NCBI GenBank assembly: GCA_029287335.1
Contig: JARFRI010000215.1
Location: forward strand, 1-5,327
Origin: Phycisphaera sp.
GTDB lineage: Bacteria; Planctomycetota; Phycisphaerae; Phycisphaerales; Phycisphaeraceae
Length of the DNA: 5,327 nucleotides
Direction: 5' to 3'
Shown piece by piece: positions 1 through 5,326 of the stretch. The notes beneath the pieces were generated by a model. It did not search any database and was not told the DNA's origin. It saw nothing but the letters and a program-made list of their open reading frames with translations. Position numbers and translations under genes: made by a program. The first letter of the stretch is position 1, and each line of letters starts with the position of its first letter.

Positions 1-2
1 CG

Positions 3-140
3 CTGATCTCCTACGGCGGCTCATCCATGCTCTTCACCTTCATCATGATCGGCCTAGTCATCAACTTCGCGGCAAGACGCCCGCAGATGCTGGCAAGGCC
101 AAGCTTCGAATTCGATAACGCGGACGCGATTTTCCAGTAG
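3..140 (+). CDS. FtsW/RodA/SpoVE (SEDS) family cell-wall glycosyltransferase, C-terminal fragment
   Basis: This is the 3' end of a gene that begins before the window; 45 codons and a TAG stop are visible. The peptide opens with LISYGGSSMLF, which matches the conserved ISYGGSS signature just before the last membrane helix of SEDS proteins. A hydrophobic helix (about FTFIMIGLVINFA) follows, and then a basic AARRP segment as expected on the cytoplasmic side. SEDS proteins polymerise lipid II into glycan strands with a partner class B penicillin-binding protein, in septation (FtsW), elongation (RodA) or sporulation (SpoVE). The C-terminal tail alone cannot separate these, so no gene symbol is given. 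The short acidic end (FEFDNADAIFQ) is not diagnostic. The stop lies 3 nt before one possible rsmG start and 39 nt before the preferred one, so co-transcription with rsmG is possible. Confidence 0.85.
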   Translation: MISYGGSSMLFTFIMIGLVINFAARRPQMLARPSFEFDNADAIFQ

Positions 141-166
141 ATCATGGGGCGATTCGCCTCTGACGC

Positions 167-172
167 TACACT
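167..172 (+). promoter_or_regulatory. -10-like hexamer TACACT, candidate leaderless promoter of rsmG
   Basis: TACACT matches four of the six bases of the bacterial -10 consensus TATAAT and ends 7 nt before the ATG at 180. That spacing would place the transcription start at or next to the A of the ATG, so the mRNA would be leaderless. No good -35 hexamer is visible about 17 nt upstream, and the sequence before the ATG has no purine-rich Shine-Dalgarno. The same geometry recurs before the VWA and MBL-fold genes, which is the main reason for listing it. This is an inference from spacing only. Confidence 0.4.
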
Positions 173-179
173 ATCGCGC

Positions 180-896
180 ATGATCCCAGCATTTGTCCAA
201 GACGAACTCCACGAACTCGATATCGAGCTCACCCCCGATCAACTCGATCAACTCGATCGTTACCTCGCGATGGTATTGGATGAGAATCGGGTGACAAACC
301 TGACGGCGGTGCGGGAGCCGGAGGCGGCGTGGCGGCGGCTGATTATCGATTCGCTGTCGGTGCTGCCGGGCTTGGATGAACTCGAGCCGGGCAGCAAGGT
401 GATTGATGTGGGTAGTGGGGCGGGTCTGCCGGGGATACCGGTGGCGATTGCTCGGCCGAATTTGAAGGTGACGATGTTGGAGTCCACCGGCAAGAAGGCC
501 GACTTTATCCGACGATCGATCGTGTCACTGGGCATCACCAATGCGAAGGTGATACAGGAACGTGCCGAGACGGCTGGTCAGTCCCCTAAACATCGCGAGC
601 AATACGCCGCGTGCATCAACCGCGCGGTGGGGCCGATGAATGTGCTGTTGGAGTTCGCGATGCCTTTGGTGCAAGTCGGCGGCCGGGTACTGGCGATGAA
701 GGGGCCACGGGCGGAGCAGGAACTGGAGGAGGCGGGCGATGCTCTGGCGATCCTTGGCGCGAGTGAGTTGGCCGTGATCGATGCGTACCCGGAGTCGTTT
801 GAGAACGACCTGGTGATCGTGTCGATCATCAAGGGCGAGGCGACTCCACTGGAGTACCCTCGGCTGCCGGGCGTGCCGAAGAAGACGCCGTTGTGA
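180..896 (+). CDS. rsmG: 16S rRNA (guanine-527-N7)-methyltransferase RsmG
   Basis: RsmG uses S-adenosylmethionine to methylate N7 of G527 in the 530 loop of 16S rRNA in the cytoplasm; its loss gives low-level streptomycin resistance in several bacteria. Numbered from the ATG at 180 (238 aa), the visible landmarks are NLTAV near residue 40 and IIDSL near 55-59. The SAM-binding glycine motif DVGSGAGLPG is at 76-85, the acidic residue of LES at 101 is followed by a KK pair, INRAV is at 146-150, and MKG is at 173-175. The protein ends in YPRLPGVPKKTPL. Length and motif order fit the family (about 205-240 aa). An in-frame ATG at 144 would add 12 residues (MGRFASDATLSR) that are not family-like. 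The ATG at 180 is preferred because the protein then starts in the usual place and a -10-like TACACT lies 7 nt upstream. A 9-nt tandem repeat (GATCAACTC, 237-258) encodes the D-Q-L run near residues 20-26. Third-base usage shifts from C-ending to G-ending at about 270. Confidence 0.95.
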   Translation: MIPAFVQDELHELDIELTPDQLDQLDRYLAMVLDENRVTNLTAVREPEAAWRRLIIDSLSVLPGLDELEPGSKVIDVGSGAGLPGIPVAIARPNLKVTMLESTGKKADFIRRSIVSLGITNAKVIQERAETAGQSPKHREQYAACINRAVGPMNVLLEFAMPLVQVGGRVLAMKGPRAEQELEEAGDALAILGASELAVIDAYPESFENDLVIVSIIKGEATPLEYPRLPGVPKKTPL

Positions 897-899
897 TTT

Positions 900-984
900 G
901 TAGGGTGCGGTGGAGCGCAGCGATACCCACCGTTCAAGCGTGAAATGATTCGTGGTGGGTATCGTTTCACTCCACCCACCCTAC
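900..984. repeat. Imperfect palindrome, REP-like or small MITE-like element, between rsmG and the VWA gene
   Basis: The left arm (900-931) and the right arm (954-984) are inverted copies. Read from the outside in, both begin GTAGGGTG and both end CGATACCCACC next to the loop. My hand alignment gives 28 matches over 31-32 positions, with three substitutions in the middle and one single-base indel. The 22-nt loop (932-953) contains a small 4-bp inverted pair, TTCA (933-936) and TGAA (941-944). There is no T-run after the right arm, so it is not a standard intrinsic terminator. It holds no gene and no transposase. Arms of the GTAGGGTG...ACCCACC type resemble, from memory, dispersed palindromic repeats in many bacterial genomes; copy number in this genome cannot be seen here. 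The element starts 3 nt after the rsmG stop and could act as a hairpin that protects the 3' end of the rsmG mRNA. Confidence 0.8.
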
Positions 985-998
985 GGCAACGACACGCC

Positions 999-1004
999 TA
1001 CAAT
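999..1004 (+). promoter_or_regulatory. -10-like hexamer TACAAT, candidate leaderless promoter of the VWA gene
   Basis: TACAAT differs from the -10 consensus TATAAT at one position and ends 6 nt before a GTG codon at 1011 that is in frame with the VWA protein. Transcription from it would begin at or very near that GTG. The -35 region would fall inside the right arm of the palindrome (about 976-981) and shows no recognisable TTGACA-like sequence. No Shine-Dalgarno precedes the GTG. This is the strongest of the three similar sites in the window by sequence match. Confidence 0.5.
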
Positions 1005-1010
1005 CACATC

Positions 1011-2201
1011 GTGAAACATACCTACGGCCCATTCGACGGCAAGCCCTTCTTAACGCCCGACGAGCTCTTCCCCTCGCCGCAGTTGATCGAATTCATCCTG
1101 CAGTATGGCGACCAGGCGATGGAGGCGCTGCAAAACCTCGAGAACCCCGACGAGCAGGACCTCATCCAGCAGATGATCGACGCGGGCCTACTCGAAGAGG
1201 TCACCGATGAGCACGGCAACAAGCAGCTCAAGCTCACCGCCCGCATGGTCAACGGCATGCAGCACCAGGCCCTGCTTCAGATCTTCGAGAACCTCAAGCG
1301 AGGCAACCGCGATGGCCACACGACCGATCAATCCGGCAAGACCAATGAGCGCACCGAGGGCAGCCGGCCCTACACCTTCGGCGACCCGCTATCTGACATC
1401 GATCTGAACGCGACACTGCGCAACGCCTTATCCAACAACACCGAGGCGATCGCCGCGGGCCAAAGCAGCTTGCCATTAAAACTCAGTATGAACGACTTTG
1501 TCGTGCATGAAACCGAGGGGCGTAGCGACTGCGCAACAGTGGTGCTGATCGATCTGTCTGGCTCGATGTATCGGTACGGCCGATTCCTACAGGCCAAGCG
1601 CGTCTGCCTGGGCTTAAGCGAATTGATTCGGCAGCGTTTCCCTCAGGATTCGGTGGACTATGTTTCGTTTTATTCGTTGGCTGAGCGCGTGCATGAGAAG
1701 GATGTGCCGTTGATCATGCCTAAGCCGGTGAGCATCCGCGATTCGCAGGTGCGTCTGCGCGTGCCGCTTGATCAGGCGGACCCCTCGACGCTTCCGCTGC
1801 ACTTCACGAACCTGCACCTTGGCCTGCGTGAGGCCCGGCGGATCCTGCGACGAAGCGGCGCCGCGAACAAGCAGATCTTCATCATCACTGATGGCCAGCC
1901 GACCGCGCACGTCGAGACCGAGCCCAACTCCGGTGAGGAGATGCTCTACCTGCTCTACCCGCCCAGCGAGCGGACCGCTAGCGAGACGCTTAAGGAAGCG
2001 GTGCTGTGCGCCAAGTCGGGCATCCGCTTCGCCAGTTTCGCACTGATCGAAGACTATTGGGGTATGGACTGGGTCGATTTCATCGAAAGGCTCACCCGCC
2101 TGACGCGTGGCACCGCGTTTTACTGTGCCAGCGATGACCTCAGCTCGACCGTTGTCGAGAGCTATCTGACGGGCAAGAAGAACAAGAGCTTTATTACCTA
2201 A
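1011..2201 (+). CDS. VWA-domain (von Willebrand factor A) protein with intact MIDAS site
   Basis: The protein is 396 aa from the chosen GTG. The C-terminal half (about 174-380) is a VWA domain with a complete metal-ion-dependent adhesion site: DLSGS gives D181, S183 and S185, the threonine of HFTN is T266, and TDG gives D294. It should therefore bind a divalent metal and engage a partner acidic residue. The N-terminal half (1-160) is mostly helical, acidic and glutamine-rich. It carries YTFGDPLSDIDLNATLRNAL at about 121-140, which recalls the linker before the VWA domain in ChlD/CoxE-like cytoplasmic proteins. There is no signal peptide or membrane helix, so it is probably cytoplasmic. Relatives often work with a MoxR/ChlI-type AAA+ ATPase, but none is present in this window. 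The exact role is unknown. The open frame extends upstream to an ATG at 945, but those 22 extra residues are encoded by the palindrome and its flank; the GTG at 1011 with TACAAT 6 nt upstream is preferred. Confidence 0.88.
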   Translation: MKHTYGPFDGKPFLTPDELFPSPQLIEFILQYGDQAMEALQNLENPDEQDLIQQMIDAGLLEEVTDEHGNKQLKLTARMVNGMQHQALLQIFENLKRGNRDGHTTDQSGKTNERTEGSRPYTFGDPLSDIDLNATLRNALSNNTEAIAAGQSSLPLKLSMNDFVVHETEGRSDCATVVLIDLSGSMYRYGRFLQAKRVCLGLSELIRQRFPQDSVDYVSFYSLAERVHEKDVPLIMPKPVSIRDSQVRLRVPLDQADPSTLPLHFTNLHLGLREARRILRRSGAANKQIFIITDGQPTAHVETEPNSGEEMLYLLYPPSERTASETLKEAVLCAKSGIRFASFALIEDYWGMDWVDFIERLTRLTRGTAFYCASDDLSSTVVESYLTGKKNKSFIT

Positions 2202-2225
2202 GCTGGCCGATGCAGGGCGACTCGC

Positions 2226-2231
2226 TAAACT
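2226..2231 (+). promoter_or_regulatory. -10-like hexamer TAAACT, candidate promoter of the MBL-fold hydrolase gene
   Basis: TAAACT matches four of six bases of TATAAT and ends 9 nt before the ATG at 2241. A weak -35 candidate, CTGGCC (2203-2208, three of six consensus bases), lies 17 nt upstream. The sequence between the hexamer and the ATG (AGGTCCCCC) has only a poor purine stretch, AGG, 6 nt before the ATG. A leaderless or very short-leader transcript is therefore likely. The 39-nt gap after the VWA stop would also permit read-through from that gene. Confidence 0.35.
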
Positions 2232-2240
2232 AGGTCCCCC

Positions 2241-2912
2241 ATGACCCAGCCAGCACTTACCGTCCAGACCTTTACCCTTGGCCAGTGGCAGACCAACTGC
2301 TTCGTTTTAGCGGTTGGAAAATCGTGCTGGATCGTGGACGCGGGCTTTGACCCCGAGGCGATGCTCGACGCGATCGACGCCCAAGGGCTCAACGTCGAAA
2401 AGGTAGTCCTGACCCACGCACACCTAGACCATATCGCCGGCCTGCATGCGGTTCGGCATCGCTATCCCGATGTGCCCATTTTGGTCCACGCTGACGAAGA
2501 GGACTTCCTCACCGATACCCGGCTCAACCTCAGTGCCGCCATCATCGAGCCGGTTGTCGCGCCCGAAGCGACCAGCCTGATGCATCATGGCGAGCAACTT
2601 GAACTCAACGGCGTCTCGTTCGAGATCCGCCACACGCCAGGGCACAGCCCCGGCGGCATCACCCTTGTCCAACACGACAGCAATCTCGCGATTGTCGGCG
2701 ACACGCTCTTTGCCGGGTCCATCGGCCGATATGATTTTCCGACCTCCGATGGCCCGAGGTTGATGCAATCCATCAATGATCAATTGATGTCCTTGCCCGA
2801 TGACACCCGCGTCCTGCCCGGCCACGGCCCGGCCACCACCATCGGCCAAGAGCGCGCAACCAACCCTTTCCTCAACCAACCCACTGGCACCCCTGATGGC
2901 TTGGTCGGGTAG
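2241..2912 (+). CDS. Metallo-beta-lactamase-fold hydrolase, glyoxalase II/YcbL-like
   Basis: This is a 223-aa single-domain MBL-fold hydrolase. The dinuclear metal site is complete: THAHLDH supplies H59, H61, D63 and H64, TPGHSPG supplies H135, GDTLF supplies the bridging D154, and PGHGP supplies H195. The early TNCFVLA segment (18-24) and D33 of IVDAG are typical of the glyoxalase II branch. So is GSIGRYDFP (159-167), which is characteristic of the short YcbL-like proteins that lack the C-terminal glutathione-binding domain of classical GloB. The likely reaction is hydrolysis of a thioester such as an S-acyl-glutathione or related thiol adduct; the natural substrate cannot be read from the sequence. 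No signal peptide is seen, so it is cytoplasmic. It follows the VWA gene by 39 nt, and its stop is 6 nt from the stop of the convergent nuclease-like gene. The ATG at 2241 fits the family start. Confidence 0.92.
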   Translation: MTQPALTVQTFTLGQWQTNCFVLAVGKSCWIVDAGFDPEAMLDAIDAQGLNVEKVVLTHAHLDHIAGLHAVRHRYPDVPILVHADEEDFLTDTRLNLSAAIIEPVVAPEATSLMHHGEQLELNGVSFEIRHTPGHSPGGITLVQHDSNLAIVGDTLFAGSIGRYDFPTSDGPRLMQSINDQLMSLPDDTRVLPGHGPATTIGQERATNPFLNQPTGTPDGLVG

Positions 2913-2918
2913 CTAGTA

Positions 2919-3857
2919 CTACTTGATGTCGTAGGTCGCGTATACCGGGTAGTGATCGCTGCCGCCGGTGAGTTGCTTGTCGTTGATCACCTTCGCGCTG
3001 TCTTTGACGAGCATCGTATGCAGTTTTGGCGAGGCATAGATGTAGTCGAAGATGGCGGGGGGATACTTGCCTGAGCCGGGGATGGTGATGCGTGCGTTGT
3101 AGTCTTTGATCTCGCCGTGGGCGTCGTTTAGCAACTGCGTGCCGTCGTCTTCGGCCTTGCGTAGATAGGCCGTGGCGGGCCAGGGGCGGTCCTGCTCGGG
3201 TCGCGTTTCGATATTCGAGTTGAAGTCACCCAGGGCGACAACCAACGCATTGGGGTCTTTTTTGACGATGTCACGGATCAGGCTCTTGAGCCCCATTGCC
3301 TCGGACGTCCGCCAGAGCGCGGAGTTCGTGTCGCCGGGCCGGGAGCTATTGCTCTTGAGGTGGACGTTGAACAGGTGAAGTTCCTGACCATCCACATCAA
3401 TCGTGACCTGCATCGCGTCACGGGCAAACTTCCATGCCCGGTCCGGTGCATCGGGGTGCGTTAGCGTCTTGAAGCGGTGGCTCGTCAACCGCTTGATCGG
3501 CAGCTTCGATATCACGCCCAGGTTGATCCCTCGGCCCGAGTTCGTCCGCTGGCAAGCAATGTACTTATACCCCTTGTCCGCGAGGAATGTGTCCACCATG
3601 CCCTGAAGCATGTGCTCGTTCTCGAGTTCCTGGAACACCACCACGTCCGCGTCGGCCAGTGCGATCGCCTTGGCAATCGTCACGATCTCGCTGCGCTTCT
3701 TGACGTCTGTTCCTTCGTCCTCGGTGTAGGGGTCATCGAAGACATCGAACATGTTCTCGACGTTGTAGCTCATCACCGTGACAGGCTTGCCCAGCGTAGG
3801 AAGCACGACGAGGCAGGCAATCACGAGCGTTAAAACCATCCGTTGTGTGTAAAGCAT
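2919..3857 (-). CDS. Exported endonuclease/exonuclease/phosphatase (EEP) family protein
   Basis: This is a 312-aa protein of the DNase I/exonuclease III/inositol phosphatase fold. Numbered from the ATG at 3857, the family motifs appear in order. SYNVENMF is at 30-37 (N32 metal-side asparagine), FQELE at 75-79 (E77 metal ligand), NVHLK at 164-168 (H166), LGDFNS at 209-214 (D211, N213), DYIYAS at 271-276, and GSDHYPV at 299-305 (catalytic D301-H302 pair). All catalytic positions are present, so it should be an active phosphodiesterase or phosphomonoesterase needing a divalent metal. The substrate (DNA, RNA, lipid or sugar phosphate) is not evident. Residues 1-23 (MLYTQR plus a hydrophobic run to LPTLG) form a signal peptide or N-terminal anchor, so it acts outside the cytoplasm. 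The ATG at 3857 has AAGGAG 7 nt upstream; the GTG at 3863 lies too close to that site, and an ATG at 3839 lies too far. The gene upstream on the same strand encodes an exported esterase. Confidence 0.92.
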   Translation of the reverse strand: MLYTQRMVLTLVIACLVVLPTLGKPVTVMSYNVENMFDVFDDPYTEDEGTDVKKRSEIVTIAKAIALADADVVVFQELENEHMLQGMVDTFLADKGYKYIACQRTNSGRGINLGVISKLPIKRLTSHRFKTLTHPDAPDRAWKFARDAMQVTIDVDGQELHLFNVHLKSNSSRPGDTNSALWRTSEAMGLKSLIRDIVKKDPNALVVALGDFNSNIETRPEQDRPWPATAYLRKAEDDGTQLLNDAHGEIKDYNARITIPGSGKYPPAIFDYIYASPKLHTMLVKDSAKVINDKQLTGGSDHYPVYATYDIK

Positions 3858-3864
3858 CAGCACA

Positions 3865-3870
3865 CTCCTT
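3865..3870 (-). promoter_or_regulatory. Shine-Dalgarno AAGGAG that fixes the start of the EEP gene
   Basis: On the reverse strand AAGGAG ends 7 nt before the ATG at 3857, which is ideal spacing. The GTG at 3863 is only 1 nt away and the ATG at 3839 is 25 nt away, so this site selects 3857. It is the only clear Shine-Dalgarno before any complete gene in the window. Confidence 0.8.
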
Positions 3871-3880
3871 TGTGCGGGAC

Positions 3881-3886
3881 ATCATA
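3881..3886 (-). promoter_or_regulatory. -10-like hexamer TATGAT upstream of the EEP gene
   Basis: On the reverse strand TATGAT, one base from consensus, lies in the gap between the two exported-hydrolase genes. Transcription would start roughly 15-20 nt before the ATG at 3857, leaving room for the Shine-Dalgarno. No good -35 hexamer is visible 16-18 nt upstream. If real, the EEP gene can be transcribed independently of the esterase gene; otherwise the two form an operon with a 53-nt gap. Confidence 0.4.
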
Positions 3887-3905
3887 GCGGTCGGGCAAGA
3901 CCACT
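3886..3905 (-). other. Short hairpin after the esterase stop codon
   Basis: On the reverse strand AGTGGTC (3905-3899) and GACCGCT (3892-3886) can pair as a 7-bp stem with one G-U pair around a 6-nt loop, TTGCCC. It lies 5 nt after the TAA of the esterase gene. No T-run follows, so it is at best a weak transcription barrier or an mRNA-end hairpin. It abuts the candidate -10 hexamer. It may be coincidental. Confidence 0.25.
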
Positions 3906-3910
3906 GCGGT

Positions 3911-5326
3911 TTACTCACCCAACTCGAACACGAGTTCGGCACTCGCCGCCATGGCCGGGTCGCCGTAGCCTGCAAGCGAACGTAATTGCGTGGCGGCGTT
4001 ACGAGGGACGTGGCCATCGTGCAACGTCTTACCATTCACAGAAACACGCACCGGGCGATCAAGATCAAGTAAGGCTTCGTTCAGCAGCACGCGGAGCTTA
4101 ACGCCAGTCAGCGGCTTACTCGCCGTAACGGTGCCCACCTTGGCATGCGTCGGGTTGCCGCCATCGCCTTCGATGGTTAGCCGCTTAGCCGTCATCGTGA
4201 TCGTGTTCGTCTCTAGGTCGGCCTTGGCTTCGATCCGTATGGCATCGGTCCCTAGGTCGCCGTCGAGTTCCATCCAGTAATGGCGAGTCCGTCGTCGATC
4301 GTGCAACGGCTTACCAAGCCAGACTAGCTTGTCGGGCCAGGCGTTACGCTTGTGCTTGACCATCCATTCGACGCCGGGCCGGTAGTCGATCCCGTGGCCC
4401 CGGTTGGCCTGGACGTTGATGCTGTTCGTATAGCCCGCAGGGTCGGCTTCATGAAGGGCGTCAAGCCGCTCGTGAAACTTCTTTGCCAGGCCCACACGAT
4501 CAAACATCGTGTCCTTTTCGCCCACATCCGTGCGAAACGCGACGTTGCGCAGGTTCTCCGGCGGGTTGCTCTGATCGACACCCGCCGCCATCGCGTTGGC
4601 CCCCGCAAAACGGTCGGGCATAAACGGCACGAGGATGTCCGTACCGAAGCCACCCTCGGAGATGCCCAGCTTGTAGACGCGATTGGGATCGACACCCCAG
4701 TGCGCAATCGCATGCTCGATCACGCGCTCAAACGCATCGTGGTTATGCCGATGCCACCACCGCCCAAGCCGATCGTCGGCCATGCGCGGGATGAAATAAA
4801 CGCCATCAGATGGATACAGCCGAATCGCGAACTGCACCTGCGTCTGCCACTCGCGCGAGTTGACGTTCCATGCATGCGCGGATTCGACATCCGGCTTCGC
4901 GCCGCCGCCGTGCGTGCAGATAAACAACGGCCGATCCCCTGGCTCAACCGGCTGCGATTCTCGCCGGATCACCGCGAAAGGCATCTTGTGCTCGCCAAGC
5001 GTCAACACACTCGCGTGGATCCGGACGCGGCCATCCTTCGCCTCTTTCGCAAGCTCGGCCATCGTCGGGGGCAGCTTACCCAACTCCGTATCGCTCACTG
5101 CCTCGCGATTCACCGCCCAAAGCGACTCAAGCATCTCCGCCGAAGCCTCAGCAGTAAGCCCCTCTGATAAGCGATGATTGTCATCCGCATCGCGCTCCTC
5201 TGAATCTGTCTTAAGCCAGGCAGCAACCGCCTCGCGCTGCCCATCCGTCATTGATTCAGCACGAACAGCAGGCGTGCAAGAGAGCAGAATCAAACCCAAC
5301 GCCAAAGCAAAACGCAGTATCTTCAA
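3911..5326 (-). CDS. Exported alpha/beta-hydrolase fold esterase with C-terminal beta domain
   Basis: The visible protein is 471 aa. It opens with a signal peptide (MKILRFALALGLILLSCTPAVRA), cleavable either after A23 by signal peptidase I or before C17 as a lipoprotein (LLSC is a weak lipobox). Residues 25-100 are charged and helical. The hydrolase core (about 105-330) has an oxyanion-type THGGG (138-142), VDPNRVYKLGISEGG with nucleophile S223 in a G-x-S-x-G elbow, and a probable histidine H311 in RGHG. D272 in GEKD is a candidate acid. This pattern resembles secreted PHB-depolymerase, feruloyl-esterase or dienelactone-hydrolase-like proteins. Residues about 345-470 look like a beta-rich domain that includes LDRPVRVSVNGK (422-433). 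It probably cleaves an ester or acyl bond on an external substrate that I cannot name. The first visible codon is TTG at 5326, 1 nt from the window edge. It gives a complete-looking signal peptide, but an ATG just outside cannot be excluded. Confidence 0.85.
   Translation of the reverse strand: MKILRFALALGLILLSCTPAVRAESMTDGQREAVAAWLKTDSEERDADDNHRLSEGLTAEASAEMLESLWAVNREAVSDTELGKLPPTMAELAKEAKDGRVRIHASVLTLGEHKMPFAVIRRESQPVEPGDRPLFICTHGGGAKPDVESAHAWNVNSREWQTQVQFAIRLYPSDGVYFIPRMADDRLGRWWHRHNHDAFERVIEHAIAHWGVDPNRVYKLGISEGGFGTDILVPFMPDRFAGANAMAAGVDQSNPPENLRNVAFRTDVGEKDTMFDRVGLAKKFHERLDALHEADPAGYTNSINVQANRGHGIDYRPGVEWMVKHKRNAWPDKLVWLGKPLHDRRRTRHYWMELDGDLGTDAIRIEAKADLETNTITMTAKRLTIEGDGGNPTHAKVGTVTASKPLTGVKLRVLLNEALLDLDRPVRVSVNGKTLHDGHVPRNAATQLRSLAGYGDPAMAASAELVFELGE

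Noticed and set aside
144..179. Use of the ATG at 144 as the rsmG start
   Set aside because: It adds 12 residues not typical of the family, starts 3 nt after the previous stop without a Shine-Dalgarno, and would place the candidate -10 hexamer inside the coding region. It remains possible.
237..258. A 9-nt tandem repeat GATCAACTC in rsmG as a possible regulatory or slippage site
   Set aside because: It has only two full copies plus four bases, keeps the frame, and encodes an ordinary D-Q-L helix stretch in the variable N-terminal part of the protein.
900..984. The palindrome as a Rho-independent terminator for rsmG
   Set aside because: The arms are long and the loop is 22 nt, and the sequence after the right arm (GGCAACGACACG) has no T-run, so it does not fit the usual terminator form.
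2424..2879. A 151-codon open frame on the reverse strand inside the MBL-fold gene
   Set aside because: It is antisense to a gene with a complete metal site; its translation shows no domain, and it lacks a plausible start signal.
3477..3833. A 118-codon histidine- and valine-rich open frame on the forward strand over the EEP gene
   Set aside because: It is a mirror of the real reverse-strand gene, with no motif and no ribosome binding site.
4352..5167. A 271-codon open frame on the forward strand, antisense to the esterase gene
   Set aside because: The reverse-strand frame has a signal peptide, a G-x-S-x-G elbow and family-like order. The forward frame has no recognisable motif and is explained by the high GC and third-base bias of the opposite gene.
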